Notes: generated by a model from the sequence alone, not told the origin. A DNA stretch of 64,000 bases from Variovorax paradoxus (GCF_022009635.1 NZ_CP091716.1:697001-761000); one strand, 5' to 3'. Positions 8,611 through 20,566 are shown, numbered from the stretch's first letter. Made by a program: numbers and translations.

Positions 8611-11600
8611 ATGAACGACACGGCGTCTACCCCTTCACGTCTGCTCAAAATCACCGCTGTGACGGCGCGCTGGCTGCTGGGTCTGTTGATCGCTGCATGG
8701 CTTCTGCTGGCGCTGTCAGTCGTTGTCCTACACGCGTGGATTGTGCCGCGAATCGGTGATTTTCGCGGGGCTCTCGAGGCACAGGCTAGCAAGGCCATCG
8801 GCGTGCCGGTCCGCATCGGCTCGATCACCGCCCGCTCCGAAGGGCTTTTCCCGGCCTTCGAATTGCGCGACGTGGTGCTGCAGGACAGCGACAAGCGCGA
8901 GGCCCTTCGCCTCGTGCGCGTGGTGGCCAGCGTGTCGCCGCGTTCGCTCTGGCGCCTCAATTTCGAGCAGCTTTACATCGAGGGTCCGCAGCTCGACGTG
9001 CGCCGCGACACTCAGGGAAAACTCCATGTGGCTGGTTTGCACATGGACACCGAAACGAGCGGAGAGACCCGCGGCGCCGACTGGTTTTTCGCGCAGCGCG
9101 AGCTGGTCATCGAAGGCGGCACCGTGCGCTGGACCGACGAGCAGCGCCAGGCCGAACCCCTGCTGCTGACCGACGTGCGCTTCGTCGCGCGCAACACCGG
9201 CCTGCGCCACGGCGTGCGGCTCGACGCCACGCCGCCGGCCGGCTGGGGCGAGCGCTTCACGCTGCGCGGCCAGTTCCGCCAGCCGCTGCTGTCGATGCGC
9301 AGCGGCCACTGGCAGACCTGGGATGGCCAGCTCTATGCCGACCTGCCCTACATCGATGTGACCCGGCTCGGGCAGTACGTGTCGCTCGACGCCCGCATCC
9401 GCGAAGGCAACGGCGCGCTGCGCGTGTGGGCCGACGTGGACGACGGCCAGATCGTCGGCGGCGCGGCCGACCTGGGGCTCGACAAGGTCGACGTCTCGCT
9501 CGACAAGGGACTGCAGCCGCTGGTGCTGCGCGGCGTCACCGGCCGGCTGTCGGGCCAACTCACCGCGGACACGCTCGAGTTCGCGACCACCGCGCTGCAG
9601 TTCGACACCAGCGACGGCCTGCGCTGGCCCGGCGGCAACCTGTGGCTGCAGCACACGCCCGCCAAGGGCCGCACGCCCGAGCACGGCGCGTTGCGCGCCG
9701 ACCGGCTCGACCTCGCGGCGTTGGCCCTCATCGCCGACCGGCTGCCGTTGGGCGAAGCCTCGCATCGCATGCTCGATGCCTATGCGCCGCGCGGCCTGGT
9801 CGAGCACATCGACCTCAACTGGCAGGGCACCCTGGGCGCCCCCGACCGCTACCAGGCCAAGGGCCGCGTGAGCGGCCTGCGCGTGGCTTCGCAGCCCGGC
9901 ACGGCGCCACAACCGGCACCCGCCACCCCGCCGGCTCCGGCCGCCACCACGACGACGGCCAATGCCGGTGCCTCGGCGGCCCCTCCGAAGGTCCATGCCG
10001 GCACCCCCGGCCTGAGCGGCGCCACCGTCGACTTCGACGCCACCCACGCGGGCGGCACCGCCACGCTGGCCATCGCGCAGGGCACGCTCGAATTTCCGGG
10101 CGTGTTCGAGGAGCCCGTCATCCCCATCGACCGGCTCTCGGCCCAGCTGCAGTGGAAGCTCGACAACGGCAATGCGCAGCTGCAAGTCTCCAAGCTGCGC
10201 TTCGCCAACGTCGACGCCGAGGGCGACGCCGAAGCCAGTTGGCGCACCAGCAACCCCGCCACCTCCAGCAGCAAGGGCCACTACCCCGGCGTGCTCGACC
10301 TGCAGGGCAAGCTGACCCGTGCCGACGGCACGCGCGTGTTCCGCTACCTGCCGCTCGACATTCCCCAGCACACGCGCGACTACGTGCGCGATGCCGTCAC
10401 CAAGGGCACCGCCAGCAGCGTCGACTTCCGCGTGCGCGGCGACCTGCACGACATGCCCTTCCTGGACCCGAAGCTGGGCGAATTCCGCATCGTGGCCAAG
10501 GTGGCCGACGTCGACTACGCCTATTCGCCGCCCCATGTGCCGGCCACCCCGGCGCGCAACGGCAAGCCGCCGGCCGTGTGGCCGCCGCTCACCGCGCTGT
10601 CGGGCGAACTGGTGTTCGAGCGCGACAGCATGCTGGTGCGCAATGCGCGCGGCCGCCTGGCCGGCACCGCCGGCGTCGAGGTGACCAAGGCCGAGGCGCA
10701 CATCCCGGAGCTGTCGCACCATGCGCCGCAACTGCGCGTCGATGCCCAGGCCAAGGGCCCGCTGGCCGAGGTGCTGCGCGTTGGGGCGCCGCTGGCCGGT
10801 CTCGAGACGGGGGGTGTCGGCGAAATCATGCAGCGTGCGCGCGCCACCGGCTCGGCCGACTACAAGCTGCACCTGGACATGCCGCTCGCGGCCATGGACA
10901 ACACCAAGGTGCAGGCCAGCGTGACGCTGGCCGACAACGAGCTGCAGATCGTGCCCGAGGCACCGTCGTTCTCGCAGACCAGGGGCACGCTCAACTTCAC
11001 CGAGACCGGCTTCACGCTGGCCGGCGTGCAGGCAAGGCTGCTGGGCGGCGACATCCGCATCGAAGGCCGCGGCCGCTTCTCCGGCCCCAACCGCGAGGTC
11101 GCGCTCAAGGCGCAGGGCACAGCCACGGCCGACGGCCTGCGCGGCGCGCGCGAGGTCGACTGGCTCGCCCGCCTTGCGAAGAGCGCGACCGGCAGCACGC
11201 CCTTCGCCGCCACCTTCTCGACGCGCGACGGCACGCCCGAGTTCTCGCTCACCAGCAGCCTGCAGGGCCTGGCGCTGCAGCTGCCGCCGCCGCTCATGAA
11301 GACCGCCGAAGAGCAGATGCCGCTGCGCGTCGAAAAGAAAGTGCTGGCGCGCGAAGCCCGCCAGGGCGCCGCCAACCTGGGCGCGGCCACGCAGGACCAG
11401 CTCTCGTTCGACCTCGCCCGGGTCGGCTCGGTGCAGTACGTGCGCGACCTGGCCGGCGGCGAGGCGCGCGTGTCGCGCGGCAGCATCGGCATCGGACTGG
11501 CGCCGGGCGAAACCGCCAGCCTGCCCGACAAGGGCGTGTTCGCGAACATCAACGTCGGCAAGCTCGACATGGGCGCCTTGCAGTCGCTGGCCGGCGACGC

Positions 11601-12828
11601 CATCGGAGCCAGCACCGGCACGGAAGCCGCCGAGCGGCCCGACGACACCTCGCTGCTGGCCTACCTGCCCACGCGCATCGCGGTGCGCGCGCAGCAACTG
11701 GGCATCGCGGGCCGCACGCTGCACAACGTGGTGCTCGGCGGCACGCGCGACGGCACGCTCTGGCGCGCCAATATCGACGCCACCGAACTCAGCGGCTATG
11801 CCGAGTACAGCCACACGCAGGCCGGCCGTCTTTATGCGCGACTCGCGCGGCTGAAGATCGCGCCGTCCGAGGCCACGCAGGTCGAGACCCTGCTCGACGA
11901 ACAGCCCGGCACCTTGCCCGCCCTGGACATCGTGGTCGACGACTTCGAGCTGTTCGGCAAGCGCCTGGGCCGCGCCGAGATCGATGCCGTCAACCGCGGT
12001 GGGGCGGGTCGCGAATGGGCGCTCAACAAGCTGGCTTTCAACACGCCCGATGCCAGCTTCTCGGCCAAGGGCAGCTGGGCGGCCATTCCCGGCGCCGCGG
12101 CCGGCCAGCGCCGCACCGCAATGAGCTTCAAGCTCGAGATCGTCGACGCCGGCGACCTGCTCACCCGCTTCGGCATGCCGGGCGTGCTGCGGCGCGGGCG
12201 CGGCCGGCTCGAAGGCGACGTCAACTGGCGCGGTTCGCCGTTCTCGCTCGACTACCCGAGCCTGGGCGGGCAGCTGCAGGTCGACGTCGAGCAGGGACAG
12301 TTCCTCAAGGCCGATCCCGGCCTGGCCAAGCTGCTCGGCGTGCTGAGCCTGCAGGCCCTGCCCAGGCGGCTCACGCTTGACTTCCGCGATGTGTTCAGCC
12401 AAGGCTTCGCCTTCGACTTCATCCGCGGCGACGCGAAGATCAACAAGGGCATCGCCAGCACCAACAACCTGCAGATGAAGGGCGTGAACGCCGCCGCGCT
12501 GATGGACGGCTCGGCCGACATCGTGCGCGAGACGCAAGACCTGCGCGTGGTGGTGGTGCCCGAGATCAACGCCGGCACCGCCGCGCTGGTGGCCACCGCC
12601 ATCAATCCGGCGGTCGGGCTCGGCACCTTCCTGGCCCAGTGGGTGCTGAGCAAGCCGCTGTCGGCCGCGGCCACCCAGGAGTTCCATATCGAAGGCACCT
12701 GGGCCGACCCCAAAATAGCGAAGGTGCCGCGCTCGCTGCAGCTGCTGCCCCAGGGCATTCCCCACATGCCCGGGCTGCCCAGCACGCCGACCGCGGACGA
12801 AGGCAAGAAAACGGAGACCACGCAATGA
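8611..12828 (+). CDS. yhdP: YhdP-family AsmA-like envelope protein (DUF3971)
   Basis: 1405 residues from ATG at 8611. YhdP is an inner-membrane-anchored protein thought to bridge the periplasm and move phospholipids to the outer membrane. One N-terminal membrane anchor (about residues 15-45, WLLGLLIAAWLLLALSVV) is followed by a very long periplasmic region of repeating beta structure and an AsmA-type C-terminal domain (IEGTWADPKIAKVPR at the end). An Ala/Pro/Thr-rich insert lies at about 430-465. Divergent from glnE and overlapping the next gene by 4 bases (ATGA). Confidence 0.93.
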   Translation: MNDTASTPSRLLKITAVTARWLLGLLIAAWLLLALSVVVLHAWIVPRIGDFRGALEAQASKAIGVPVRIGSITARSEGLFPAFELRDVVLQDSDKREALRLVRVVASVSPRSLWRLNFEQLYIEGPQLDVRRDTQGKLHVAGLHMDTETSGETRGADWFFAQRELVIEGGTVRWTDEQRQAEPLLLTDVRFVARNTGLRHGVRLDATPPAGWGERFTLRGQFRQPLLSMRSGHWQTWDGQLYADLPYIDVTRLGQYVSLDARIREGNGALRVWADVDDGQIVGGAADLGLDKVDVSLDKGLQPLVLRGVTGRLSGQLTADTLEFATTALQFDTSDGLRWPGGNLWLQHTPAKGRTPEHGALRADRLDLAALALIADRLPLGEASHRMLDAYAPRGLVEHIDLNWQGTLGAPDRYQAKGRVSGLRVASQPGTAPQPAPATPPAPAATTTTANAGASAAPPKVHAGTPGLSGATVDFDATHAGGTATLAIAQGTLEFPGVFEEPVIPIDRLSAQLQWKLDNGNAQLQVSKLRFANVDAEGDAEASWRTSNPATSSSKGHYPGVLDLQGKLTRADGTRVFRYLPLDIPQHTRDYVRDAVTKGTASSVDFRVRGDLHDMPFLDPKLGEFRIVAKVADVDYAYSPPHVPATPARNGKPPAVWPPLTALSGELVFERDSMLVRNARGRLAGTAGVEVTKAEAHIPELSHHAPQLRVDAQAKGPLAEVLRVGAPLAGLETGGVGEIMQRARATGSADYKLHLDMPLAAMDNTKVQASVTLADNELQIVPEAPSFSQTRGTLNFTETGFTLAGVQARLLGGDIRIEGRGRFSGPNREVALKAQGTATADGLRGAREVDWLARLAKSATGSTPFAATFSTRDGTPEFSLTSSLQGLALQLPPPLMKTAEEQMPLRVEKKVLAREARQGAANLGAATQDQLSFDLARVGSVQYVRDLAGGEARVSRGSIGIGLAPGETASLPDKGVFANINVGKLDMGALQSLAGDAIGASTGTEAAERPDDTSLLAYLPTRIAVRAQQLGIAGRTLHNVVLGGTRDGTLWRANIDATELSGYAEYSHTQAGRLYARLARLKIAPSEATQVETLLDEQPGTLPALDIVVDDFELFGKRLGRAEIDAVNRGGAGREWALNKLAFNTPDASFSAKGSWAAIPGAAAGQRRTAMSFKLEIVDAGDLLTRFGMPGVLRRGRGRLEGDVNWRGSPFSLDYPSLGGQLQVDVEQGQFLKADPGLAKLLGVLSLQALPRRLTLDFRDVFSQGFAFDFIRGDAKINKGIASTNNLQMKGVNAAALMDGSADIVRETQDLRVVVVPEINAGTAALVATAINPAVGLGTFLAQWVLSKPLSAAATQEFHIEGTWADPKIAKVPRSLQLLPQGIPHMPGLPSTPTADEGKKTETTQ

Positions 12829-13640
12829 AAGTCGCAGCCATCCAGATGGTGTCGGCCATCGCCCGCGAAGCCAACCTCGCGCGCGCCCACGACCTGCTCG
12901 CCCAGGCCGCCGAAGCCGGCGCCGAGCTCGCGGTGCTGCCCGAGTATTTCTGCATGATGGGCGCGCGCGACACCGACAAGCTCGGCCTGCGCGAGACCGC
13001 CGGCGCGGGCACGGTGCAGGGCTTCCTGGCCGACGCGGCGCGCGAGTTCGGCCTGTGGATCGTCGGCGGCACGCTGCCCATCGAGAGCAACGACGCGGAG
13101 CACGTGTTCAACAGTTCGCTCGCCTTCTCGCCCGAAGGCCGATGCGTGGCGCGCTACGACAAGATCCATCTCTTCTTCTTCGACAACGGCACCGAGCGCT
13201 ACGACGAGCGCCGCGTCATCGCGCCCGGCGCCGAGCCCGTGGTGTTCGAGCTGCCATCGCGCGACGGCCACGCCTGGCGTGTCGGCATGAGCGTCTGCTA
13301 CGACCTGCGCTTTCCCGAGCTGTACCGCGCGCTGGCAAAGAAGGGCGCCGACCTGCTGCTGGTGCCCAGCGCCTTCACGCGCACTACCGGCGCCGCGCAC
13401 TGGGAAGTGCTGCTGCGCGCCCGCGCCATCGAGAACCTCGCCTGGGTGGTCGCGCCCGCGCAGGGCGGCACGCACGAGAACGGCCGCCAGACCTGGGGCC
13501 AGTCGCTGGTCGTCGACCCCTGGGGCACGGTGGTGGCGCAACAGGCCACCGAAGAAGGCGTGGTGCTGTTCGACATCGACGCCGGCCAGGTCGCGCGCAC
13601 GCGCACGCAACTGCCCGTGCTTTCGCACAGCGTTCTGTAG
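12825..13640 (+). CDS. Carbon-nitrogen hydrolase, Nit1-like deaminated-glutathione amidase
   Basis: 271 residues. The nitrilase-superfamily triad is visible as Glu in LPEYFCMMG, Lys in YDKIHLFFF and Cys in VCYDLRFPELY. The RYDKIHLF and VCYDLRFPELYR context is that of Nit1/omega-amidase-like enzymes, which repair deaminated glutathione. The start ATG overlaps the yhdP stop (ATGA), so translation is coupled. The sensor kinase gene starts 2 bases after its stop. The repair assignment is by family, not tested. Confidence 0.9.
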   Translation: MKVAAIQMVSAIAREANLARAHDLLAQAAEAGAELAVLPEYFCMMGARDTDKLGLRETAGAGTVQGFLADAAREFGLWIVGGTLPIESNDAEHVFNSSLAFSPEGRCVARYDKIHLFFFDNGTERYDERRVIAPGAEPVVFELPSRDGHAWRVGMSVCYDLRFPELYRALAKKGADLLLVPSAFTRTTGAAHWEVLLRARAIENLAWVVAPAQGGTHENGRQTWGQSLVVDPWGTVVAQQATEEGVVLFDIDAGQVARTRTQLPVLSHSVL

Positions 13641-15643
13641 CAATGCCCGATGCGCTGCTGACCGTCGCACCGAGGCGATGGGCGCTCATCGCGTTCGCGC
13701 GGCTGCGTTCGCTGTGGCAGCGCTGGTTCCTGTGGCTGCTGCTGGCGGTGCTGGTGTCGGCGCTGCTGGTCACGGTGGTGTGGCTCGCGGGGCGGCACGA
13801 GGTCGAGCAGGTGCAGGCCTCGCTCGACCGCGACACCGCCGACGCGGTCTCCGACCTGCGCAGCGGCTTCCAGCGCAACGCGCAGAGCCTGCGCGCCACG
13901 CAGGCGCCCGGCGCCAACCTGGGGCAGTGGAGCGACATCGCCGCCTCGCTGCTGCGCGAGCACCGCGAGTGGCTGCGGCTCGAATGGCGCGACGCCGCGC
14001 TGCGCCCGCTGCAGGCCGTCAACACGCCCTACCGCATGCGCATCCTCGACGAGGCCAGCCGCGGCCCCGAGCAGTCCGACGTCACGCTGGCCTGCGCGGC
14101 CGCGCGCAAGCTGGGCGCGCCGGCCTATTCGCCGAGCCACTACGTGCCGGTGGCGGGCGGCGGCGGTGTCGAGGTGATGGAGCTGTGCGTGCCGATCGAC
14201 GCGGGCGGCTACCTGGTGGCCAGCTATTCGCTTCGCGACGCACTGATCGAGCTGGTCGGCCCCACGCTCACGCGCGGGCAGGAAGTGGCCTTCACCGAGG
14301 CCGACGGCACGCGGCTGGTGGCGCTGGGCACCTCGCGGCGCACCGGCACGCGCGTGTTCACTTCGCAGCAGCTCATCGACCTGCCGGGCACCGCGCTGAT
14401 GTTGCGCGTGGACGGCTGGCGCGCCGCGCCCGACTTGTTCCCGAACATGCTCACCGCGCTGGTCACGGCGATCTCGATCGCGCTGGTGTCGGTGCTGGTG
14501 CTGCTGGCGCGCGACACCCGCCGCCGCCTGCGCGCCGAGCGCGATCTGGCCGACGCGCTGGCCTTTCGCAAGGCGATGGAAGACTCCGTCATCACCGGCC
14601 TGCGCGCGCGCGACCTGCAGGGCCGCATCACCTACGTGAACCCGGCCTTCTGCGAGATGGTGGGCTTCAGCCCCGAGGAGCTCATGGCCGGCAACGCCGA
14701 GGCGCCCGACGCGCCCTATTGGCCCACCGAGCTGGCGCACGAATACCAGCAGCGGCAGGCGCGGCGGCTCGCTGGCGGCATGCCGCCGCGCGAGGGTTTC
14801 GAGTCGGTCTTCATGCGCAAGGACGGCACGCGCTTTCCGGTGCTGATCTTCGAGGCGCCGCTGATCAACGCGCACAAGGTGCAGACCGGCTGGATGAGCG
14901 CGTTCATCGACGTGAGCGAGCAGCGCCGCATCGAGGAGCTGTCGCGCGCCAGCCAGGAGCGGCTGCAGGCCAGCGCGCGCCTGGCCACGGTGGGCGAGAT
15001 GGCCTCGCTGCTGAGCCACGAGCTCACGCAGCCGCTGGCGGCCATTGCCAGCTACGCGAGCGGCTCGCTCAACCTGCTCGGCCCGCATGCGCGCGGCGAC
15101 CAGGGCGAAGTGGCGATGGCGGTGCGGCGCATCGCCGAGCAGGCCGACCGCGCCGGCCAGGTGATCCGCAGCGTGCACGACTTCGTGCGCCGGCGCGACC
15201 GCACGCGCGAGCCGGTCGCGCCCCAGGCGCTGATCGACGCGGTGCTGCCGCTGGTGCGGCTGCAGGCGCGCAAGCTGGGCGTGATCATCGAGGTGGTGTT
15301 CGAAGACCGGCTGCCCGCCGCCATGTGCGACCGCACGCTGGTCGAGCAGGTGCTGCTGAACCTCGCGCGCAACGCGATGCAGGCCATGGACAGCCCCGAC
15401 AACGTCGGCAGCCGCGTGCTGCGCCTGCGCGTGGCGCGCGCCGCGGCGGTGGGCGGCACGGTGCAGGAAGACGGCCGGCGCTGGCTCGAGTTCTCGGTGG
15501 CCGACCTGGGCTGCGGCATCAGCGACGAAGTGGCCGAGCGGCTCTTCACGCCTTTCTTCACCACCCGCGCCGACGGCATGGGGCTGGGCCTCAGCCTGTG
15601 CCGCACGGTGGTGGAGCAACATGGCGGCGCGTTGGTGTTCGAG

Positions 15644-17810
<2,167 letters not shown>

Positions 17811-17825
17811 GGTGAACTCCTGTGA

Positions 17826-18176
17826 TCAATAGAAAAATGGCACGACGTAGGGAAATCCGAGCGCGACCAAAACCAGCACGGCCACGCCCCAGAAAATGAG
17901 CTTGTAAGTAGCTCGCACTTGGGGAATCGCGCAAACCTCACCCGGTTTGCAGGCGGCTGACGGCCGGTAGATGCGCCGCCAGGCGAAGAACAACGCCACC
18001 AGCGCCACGCCGATAAAGATGGGGCGATAGGGTTCCAACACCGTCAAGTTGCCGATCCAAGCGCCGCTGAACCCCAAGGCGATCAGAACCAGCGGCCCGA
18101 GGCAGCAAGCCGAGGCGAGGATGGCGGCCAGCCCGCCAGTGAAGAGCGCGCCGCGCCCGTTTTGAGGTTCAGACAT
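17826..18176 (-). CDS. merT: Mercuric ion transporter MerT
   Basis: 116 residues from ATG at 18176, the first gene of the structural mer operon. Three membrane helices, with the transport Cys pair in ILASACCLGPL (helix 1) and a cytoplasmic pair in AACKPGEVCAI. It imports Hg(II) for reduction by MerA. With MerA broken, import is no longer matched by detoxification. Confidence 0.95.
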   Translation of the reverse strand: MSEPQNGRGALFTGGLAAILASACCLGPLVLIALGFSGAWIGNLTVLEPYRPIFIGVALVALFFAWRRIYRPSAACKPGEVCAIPQVRATYKLIFWGVAVLVLVALGFPYVVPFFY

Positions 18177-18210
18177 ACGTTTGTCCTTTCGAATCTGAAT
18201 TGGATAGCTT

Positions 18211-18242
18211 AAGCTTACTTCCGTAGTTATGTACGGAGTCAA
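18211..18242 (-). promoter_or_regulatory. mer operator and promoter PmerT with 19-bp spacer
   Basis: On the minus strand TTGACT (18242-18237) and TAAGCT (18217-18212) are separated by 19 bp, the over-long spacer that MerR untwists. The MerR dyad CTCCGTACAT / ACTACGGAAG lies between them (about 18218-18238). The promoter drives merTPFA and is divergent to merR at 18248. Confidence 0.9.
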
Positions 18243-18247
18243 GCGAT

Positions 18248-18682
18248 ATGGAAAACAATTTGGAGAACCTGACCATTGGCGTTTTCGCCAGGACGGCCGG
18301 GGTCAATGTGGAGACCATCCGGTTCTATCAGCGCAAGGGCTTGCTCCCGGAACCGGACAAGCCTTACGGCAGCATTCGCCGCTATGGCGAGACGGATGTA
18401 ACGCGGGTGCGCTTCGTGAAATCAGCCCAGCGGTTGGGCTTCAGCCTGGATGAGATCGCCGAGCTGCTGCGGCTGGAGGATGGCACCCATTGCGAGGAAG
18501 CCAGCAGCCTGGCCGAGCACAAGCTCAAGGACGTGCGCGAGAGGATGGCTGACCTGGCGCGCATGGAGGCCGTGCTGTCTGATTTGGTGTGCGCCTGCCA
18601 TGCGCGGAAGGGGAACGTTTCCTGCCCGCTGATTGCGTCACTGCAAGGGAAGAAAGAACCGCGCAGTGCGGACGCGGTGTAG
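18248..18682 (+). CDS. merR: Mercury-responsive regulator MerR
   Basis: 144 residues, the normal length. It has an N-terminal winged helix-turn-helix (about residues 8-75), a dimer helix, and the three mercury ligands at exactly Cys82 (THCEE), Cys117 and Cys126 ([10 protein letters not shown]). It represses and, with Hg(II), activates the divergent merTPF operon through the operator at 18211-18242. All key residues are intact. Confidence 0.97.
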   Translation: MENNLENLTIGVFARTAGVNVETIRFYQRKGLLPEPDKPYGSIRRYGETDVTRVRFVKSAQRLGFSLDEIAELLRLEDGTHCEEASSLAEHKLKDVRERMADLARMEAVLSDLVCACHARKGNVSCPLIASLQGKKEPRSADAV

Positions 18683-18698
18683 CCCGAGGGAACTACGC

Positions 18699-18736
18699 CT
18701 TAGCGTGCTTTATTTTCCGTTTTCTGAGGCGACTCC
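18699..18736. repeat. 38-bp Tn21-subgroup (Tn3 family) terminal inverted repeat
   Basis: On the minus strand it reads from GGAGTCGCCTCAGAAAACGG to ...AAAGCACGCTAAG, the terminal repeat type of Tn21/Tn501-like mercury transposons. It lies 17 bases past the merR stop, as in Tn21, where merR sits beside the terminal repeat. It marks the outer end of the former mer transposon. Confidence 0.85.
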
Positions 18737-18833
18737 AACGTCAGAAAAGACCGTGCGGTCGACTTTTGATATTTCGTGCTGTCGCCTTCTGAAAGTGACA
18801 CTTTGATTCTCAGAAACAGTTCTTGAAACTATA

Positions 18834-18869
18834 TTCTCGAAGCCCTACCATAACCACGAGTTTCGAGAA
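18834..18869. repeat. Candidate recombination (res-type) site upstream of the serine recombinase
   Basis: Perfect inverted 8-mers TTCTCGAA (18834-18841) and TTCGAGAA (18862-18869) lie 20 bases apart, about 37 bp before the recombinase start. Resolvase genes of Tn3-type elements are usually preceded by such dyad sub-sites. Nothing else is recognised in 18737-18905. Confidence 0.4.
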
Positions 18870-18905
18870 GGAAGAGCAGATGAATCAACTCAATCGAGGT
18901 CCGGC

Positions 18906-19463
18906 ATGCTGATCGGCTATGCGCGCGCCTCTACGCTGGATCAAAACCTTGATCTTCAGATCGACGCCTTGACCAAGGCGGGTTGCCACAGGCTCTTTGA
19001 TGACAAGATGAGCGGCAGCCGGGCCGAGCGGCCCGGTCTGGCCAGGGCGCTGGAAATGCTGCGTGAGGGCGACACCCTGGTCGTGTGGAAACTCGACCGG
19101 CTGGGCCGCAGCGTCAAGAATCTGGTGGAGCTGGTCGGCCAGTTGCACCAGCAAGGGGTGCAGTTCAAGAGCCTTACCGATGCCATCGACACAGGAACAC
19201 CCTCGGGCCGATTCTTCTTTCACGTCATGGCCAGCCTGGCCGAGATGGAGAGGGAACTGACGGCAGAGCGTACCCGCGCAGGACTGGAAGTGGCTCGCCA
19301 ATTGGGCCGCAAAGGCGGGCGCAAGCGGAAAATGACCGACAGCAAGATCGAATCAGCCAGGAAACTACTGGCCAACGGCGTGCCGCCGCGCGACGTGGCC
19401 AAGAACCTGGGCGTGTCCGTGCCAACTCTGTACCGCTGGATTCCGGCATCCTCGCAGGCTTAA
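18906..19463 (+). CDS. Serine recombinase (resolvase/invertase family)
   Basis: 185 residues from ATG at 18906. The catalytic serine is in GYARASTLDQN, with conserved Arg residues in GSRAERPGL and KLDRLGRS, and Met-Ala-Ser-Leu-Ala-Glu-Met-Glu in the E helix. A C-terminal helix-turn-helix (VPPRDVAKNLGVSVPTLYRW) binds DNA. Its last codons overlap a 38-bp Tn3-type terminal repeat, so it is the last gene of a second transposon end. Confidence 0.93.
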   Translation: MLIGYARASTLDQNLDLQIDALTKAGCHRLFDDKMSGSRAERPGLARALEMLREGDTLVVWKLDRLGRSVKNLVELVGQLHQQGVQFKSLTDAIDTGTPSGRFFFHVMASLAEMERELTAERTRAGLEVARQLGRKGGRKRKMTDSKIESARKLLANGVPPRDVAKNLGVSVPTLYRWIPASSQA

Positions 19464-19496
19464 CGTACGCTGTGATCCGTTTCCTGAAGTGACCCC
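19459..19496. repeat. Second 38-bp Tn3-family terminal repeat
   Basis: Minus strand begins GGGGTCACTTCAGGAAACGG and ends GCGTACGTTAAG, overlapping the end of the recombinase gene. It has the same orientation as the repeat at 18699-18736 but differs in sequence, so the two belong to different Tn3-family elements placed in tandem. Confidence 0.75.
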
Positions 19497-19514
19497 ACAT
19501 AGGGGGAACGCACC

Positions 19515-19853
19515 TTGAAAAGTCGAACGATTTACACAGTGATCGCGGTCTTTTTGGTTGTGTCCGTCGTGGCTACGTTCATCGGCAGATGGGCCGGTGA
19601 GTCCATGGCGAAGGAGGTCAAGGCGCGGCTGTCGCTGCTGTGGCCCGACGTGATGGGATTGCCGGAACAGGATCGCGCACTGTTGGCACTTCTCGCCTAC
19701 GAATGCCGACTTCAAGACCAGCCAGAGGGCCGGAGCGCCACGATTACCTGCCTTCGGTCAGCGACGAATGCAGACAGGGTTAAAAAAGTCAGTGCCGACC
19801 CGGCTGCGCACCTCGACAAGCTGCTGGACCAAGCCCGCGGGCGAGCCTCATAG
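19515..19853 (+). CDS. Small membrane-anchored protein of unknown function
   Basis: 112 residues from a TTG at 19515 with an AGGGGG ribosome site ten bases upstream. One N-terminal membrane helix (about residues 7-27, IYTVIAVFLVVSVVATFIG) is followed by a soluble helical domain with two Cys (ECRLQD, TCLRSATN). No family recognised. It starts 18 bases after a Tn3-type terminal repeat and is convergent with the gene at 19920, which suggests a plasmid or ICE origin. Confidence 0.6.
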   Translation: MKSRTIYTVIAVFLVVSVVATFIGRWAGESMAKEVKARLSLLWPDVMGLPEQDRALLALLAYECRLQDQPEGRSATITCLRSATNADRVKKVSADPAAHLDKLLDQARGRAS

Positions 19854-19859
19854 CGACAA

Positions 19860-19913
19860 CGCCGCGCACCAGGCGCGGCGTATGCCGGCGAGCATCGCCG
19901 TTCCCGGCGATGC
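19860..19913. terminator. Two back-to-back hairpins between convergent genes
   Basis: CGCCGCG/CGCGGCG (19860-19880) and GCATCGCCG/CGGCGATGC (19892-19913) are perfect stems in the 66-bp convergent gap. No long T tract, so termination is likely but not certain. Confidence 0.5.
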
Positions 19914-19919
19914 CGCTGG

Positions 19920-20249
19920 CTAGCGGCTCTTCCCAGCGAAGTAACCCGGCCTGGCCGACAGCTCGCGCTCGGCGAGCTCGTCGGCAAAGAGTGGCGCCGT
20001 CGCTTCGAGACGGCGCACCAGGTTGCGCCGGCGCGTGTCCGCCTTTCGGTCATCGCTCCATCGCTTGATCGTCAGCGGTTCGAGAAAGTCGATGCTGACG
20101 GCGTAGCCGGTGCCGGGCGTCCAGCGTTTCGCCACCTCGGGCGGGCAGGGTGTGCCGGCTGCGACCTCGGCCATCACCAGCTCGACCGGGCCAGGGCAGG
20201 GGCGATGGGGCATCGCCCACCGCAGCGAATAGCGCCACATTCTCGACAT
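19920..20249 (-). CDS. Hypothetical protein of plasmid/ICE type
   Basis: 109 residues from ATG at 20249, chosen for its GGGAGG ribosome site. The sequence starts MSRMWRYSLRWAMPHRPCPG and contains PLTIKRWSDDRKADTRRRN, with no recognised domain and no membrane segment. It follows the RMF-like gene by 11 bases and so forms a two-gene operon. The function is unknown. Confidence 0.55.
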   Translation of the reverse strand: MSRMWRYSLRWAMPHRPCPGPVELVMAEVAAGTPCPPEVAKRWTPGTGYAVSIDFLEPLTIKRWSDDRKADTRRRNLVRRLEATAPLFADELAERELSARPGYFAGKSR

Positions 20250-20260
20250 ACCGCCTCCCG

Positions 20261-20547
20261 TTAATCGACGCGTGCGATCGCGGCCGGATCGGCCAGCGAA
20301 AGCAGCATGCCGTTGGCGTGCACCTTGTAGCCGCGCGACATGCGCACGGCGCGGGGAGCGGGCTGGCCAGTGGAGCGCAACCACGCGCCCACGAGCCAGG
20401 CCATCGCGGCCGGACTGCTCTCCATGTAGGGGCACGCGGCCAGTGCCTGCTCGCCTTCGCAGCGTTCGGCAGAAAAGCCATCTTGTGGTAACCGGCCAGT
20501 GATCCCATCTTGAGGCCAGAGGCCAAGGCGCTGACCATGATGTCCAT
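20261..20547 (-). pseudogene. RMF/CrpP-like small protein gene, apparently frameshifted
   Basis: Two frames together make one plausible protein. The first runs from ATG at 20547 (MDIMVSALASGLKMGSLAGY, then HKMAFLPNA). The second continues EGEQALAACPYMESSPAAMA and WLVGAWLRSTG to the stop at 20261. The CPYM...AWLVGAW core resembles ribosome modulation factor-like proteins, which shut down or tune ribosomes. The frame changes near 20455. Either the gene is broken or there is a sequence error. The IS66 remnant begins just upstream (20567). Confidence 0.5.
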
Positions 20548-20566
20548 CTAAGTTTGATGGACGCCT

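Noticed and set aside
8728..12825. 1365-residue open frame on the minus strand inside yhdP
   Set aside because: High-GC shadow frame. The plus strand encodes a full YhdP with membrane anchor and AsmA-like C-terminus, and the minus product is low-complexity and family-less.
13298..15622. 774-residue minus-strand frame opposite the sensor kinase
   Set aside because: Antisense shadow; its product is Ala/Arg/His-rich, while the plus strand has clear kinase motifs.
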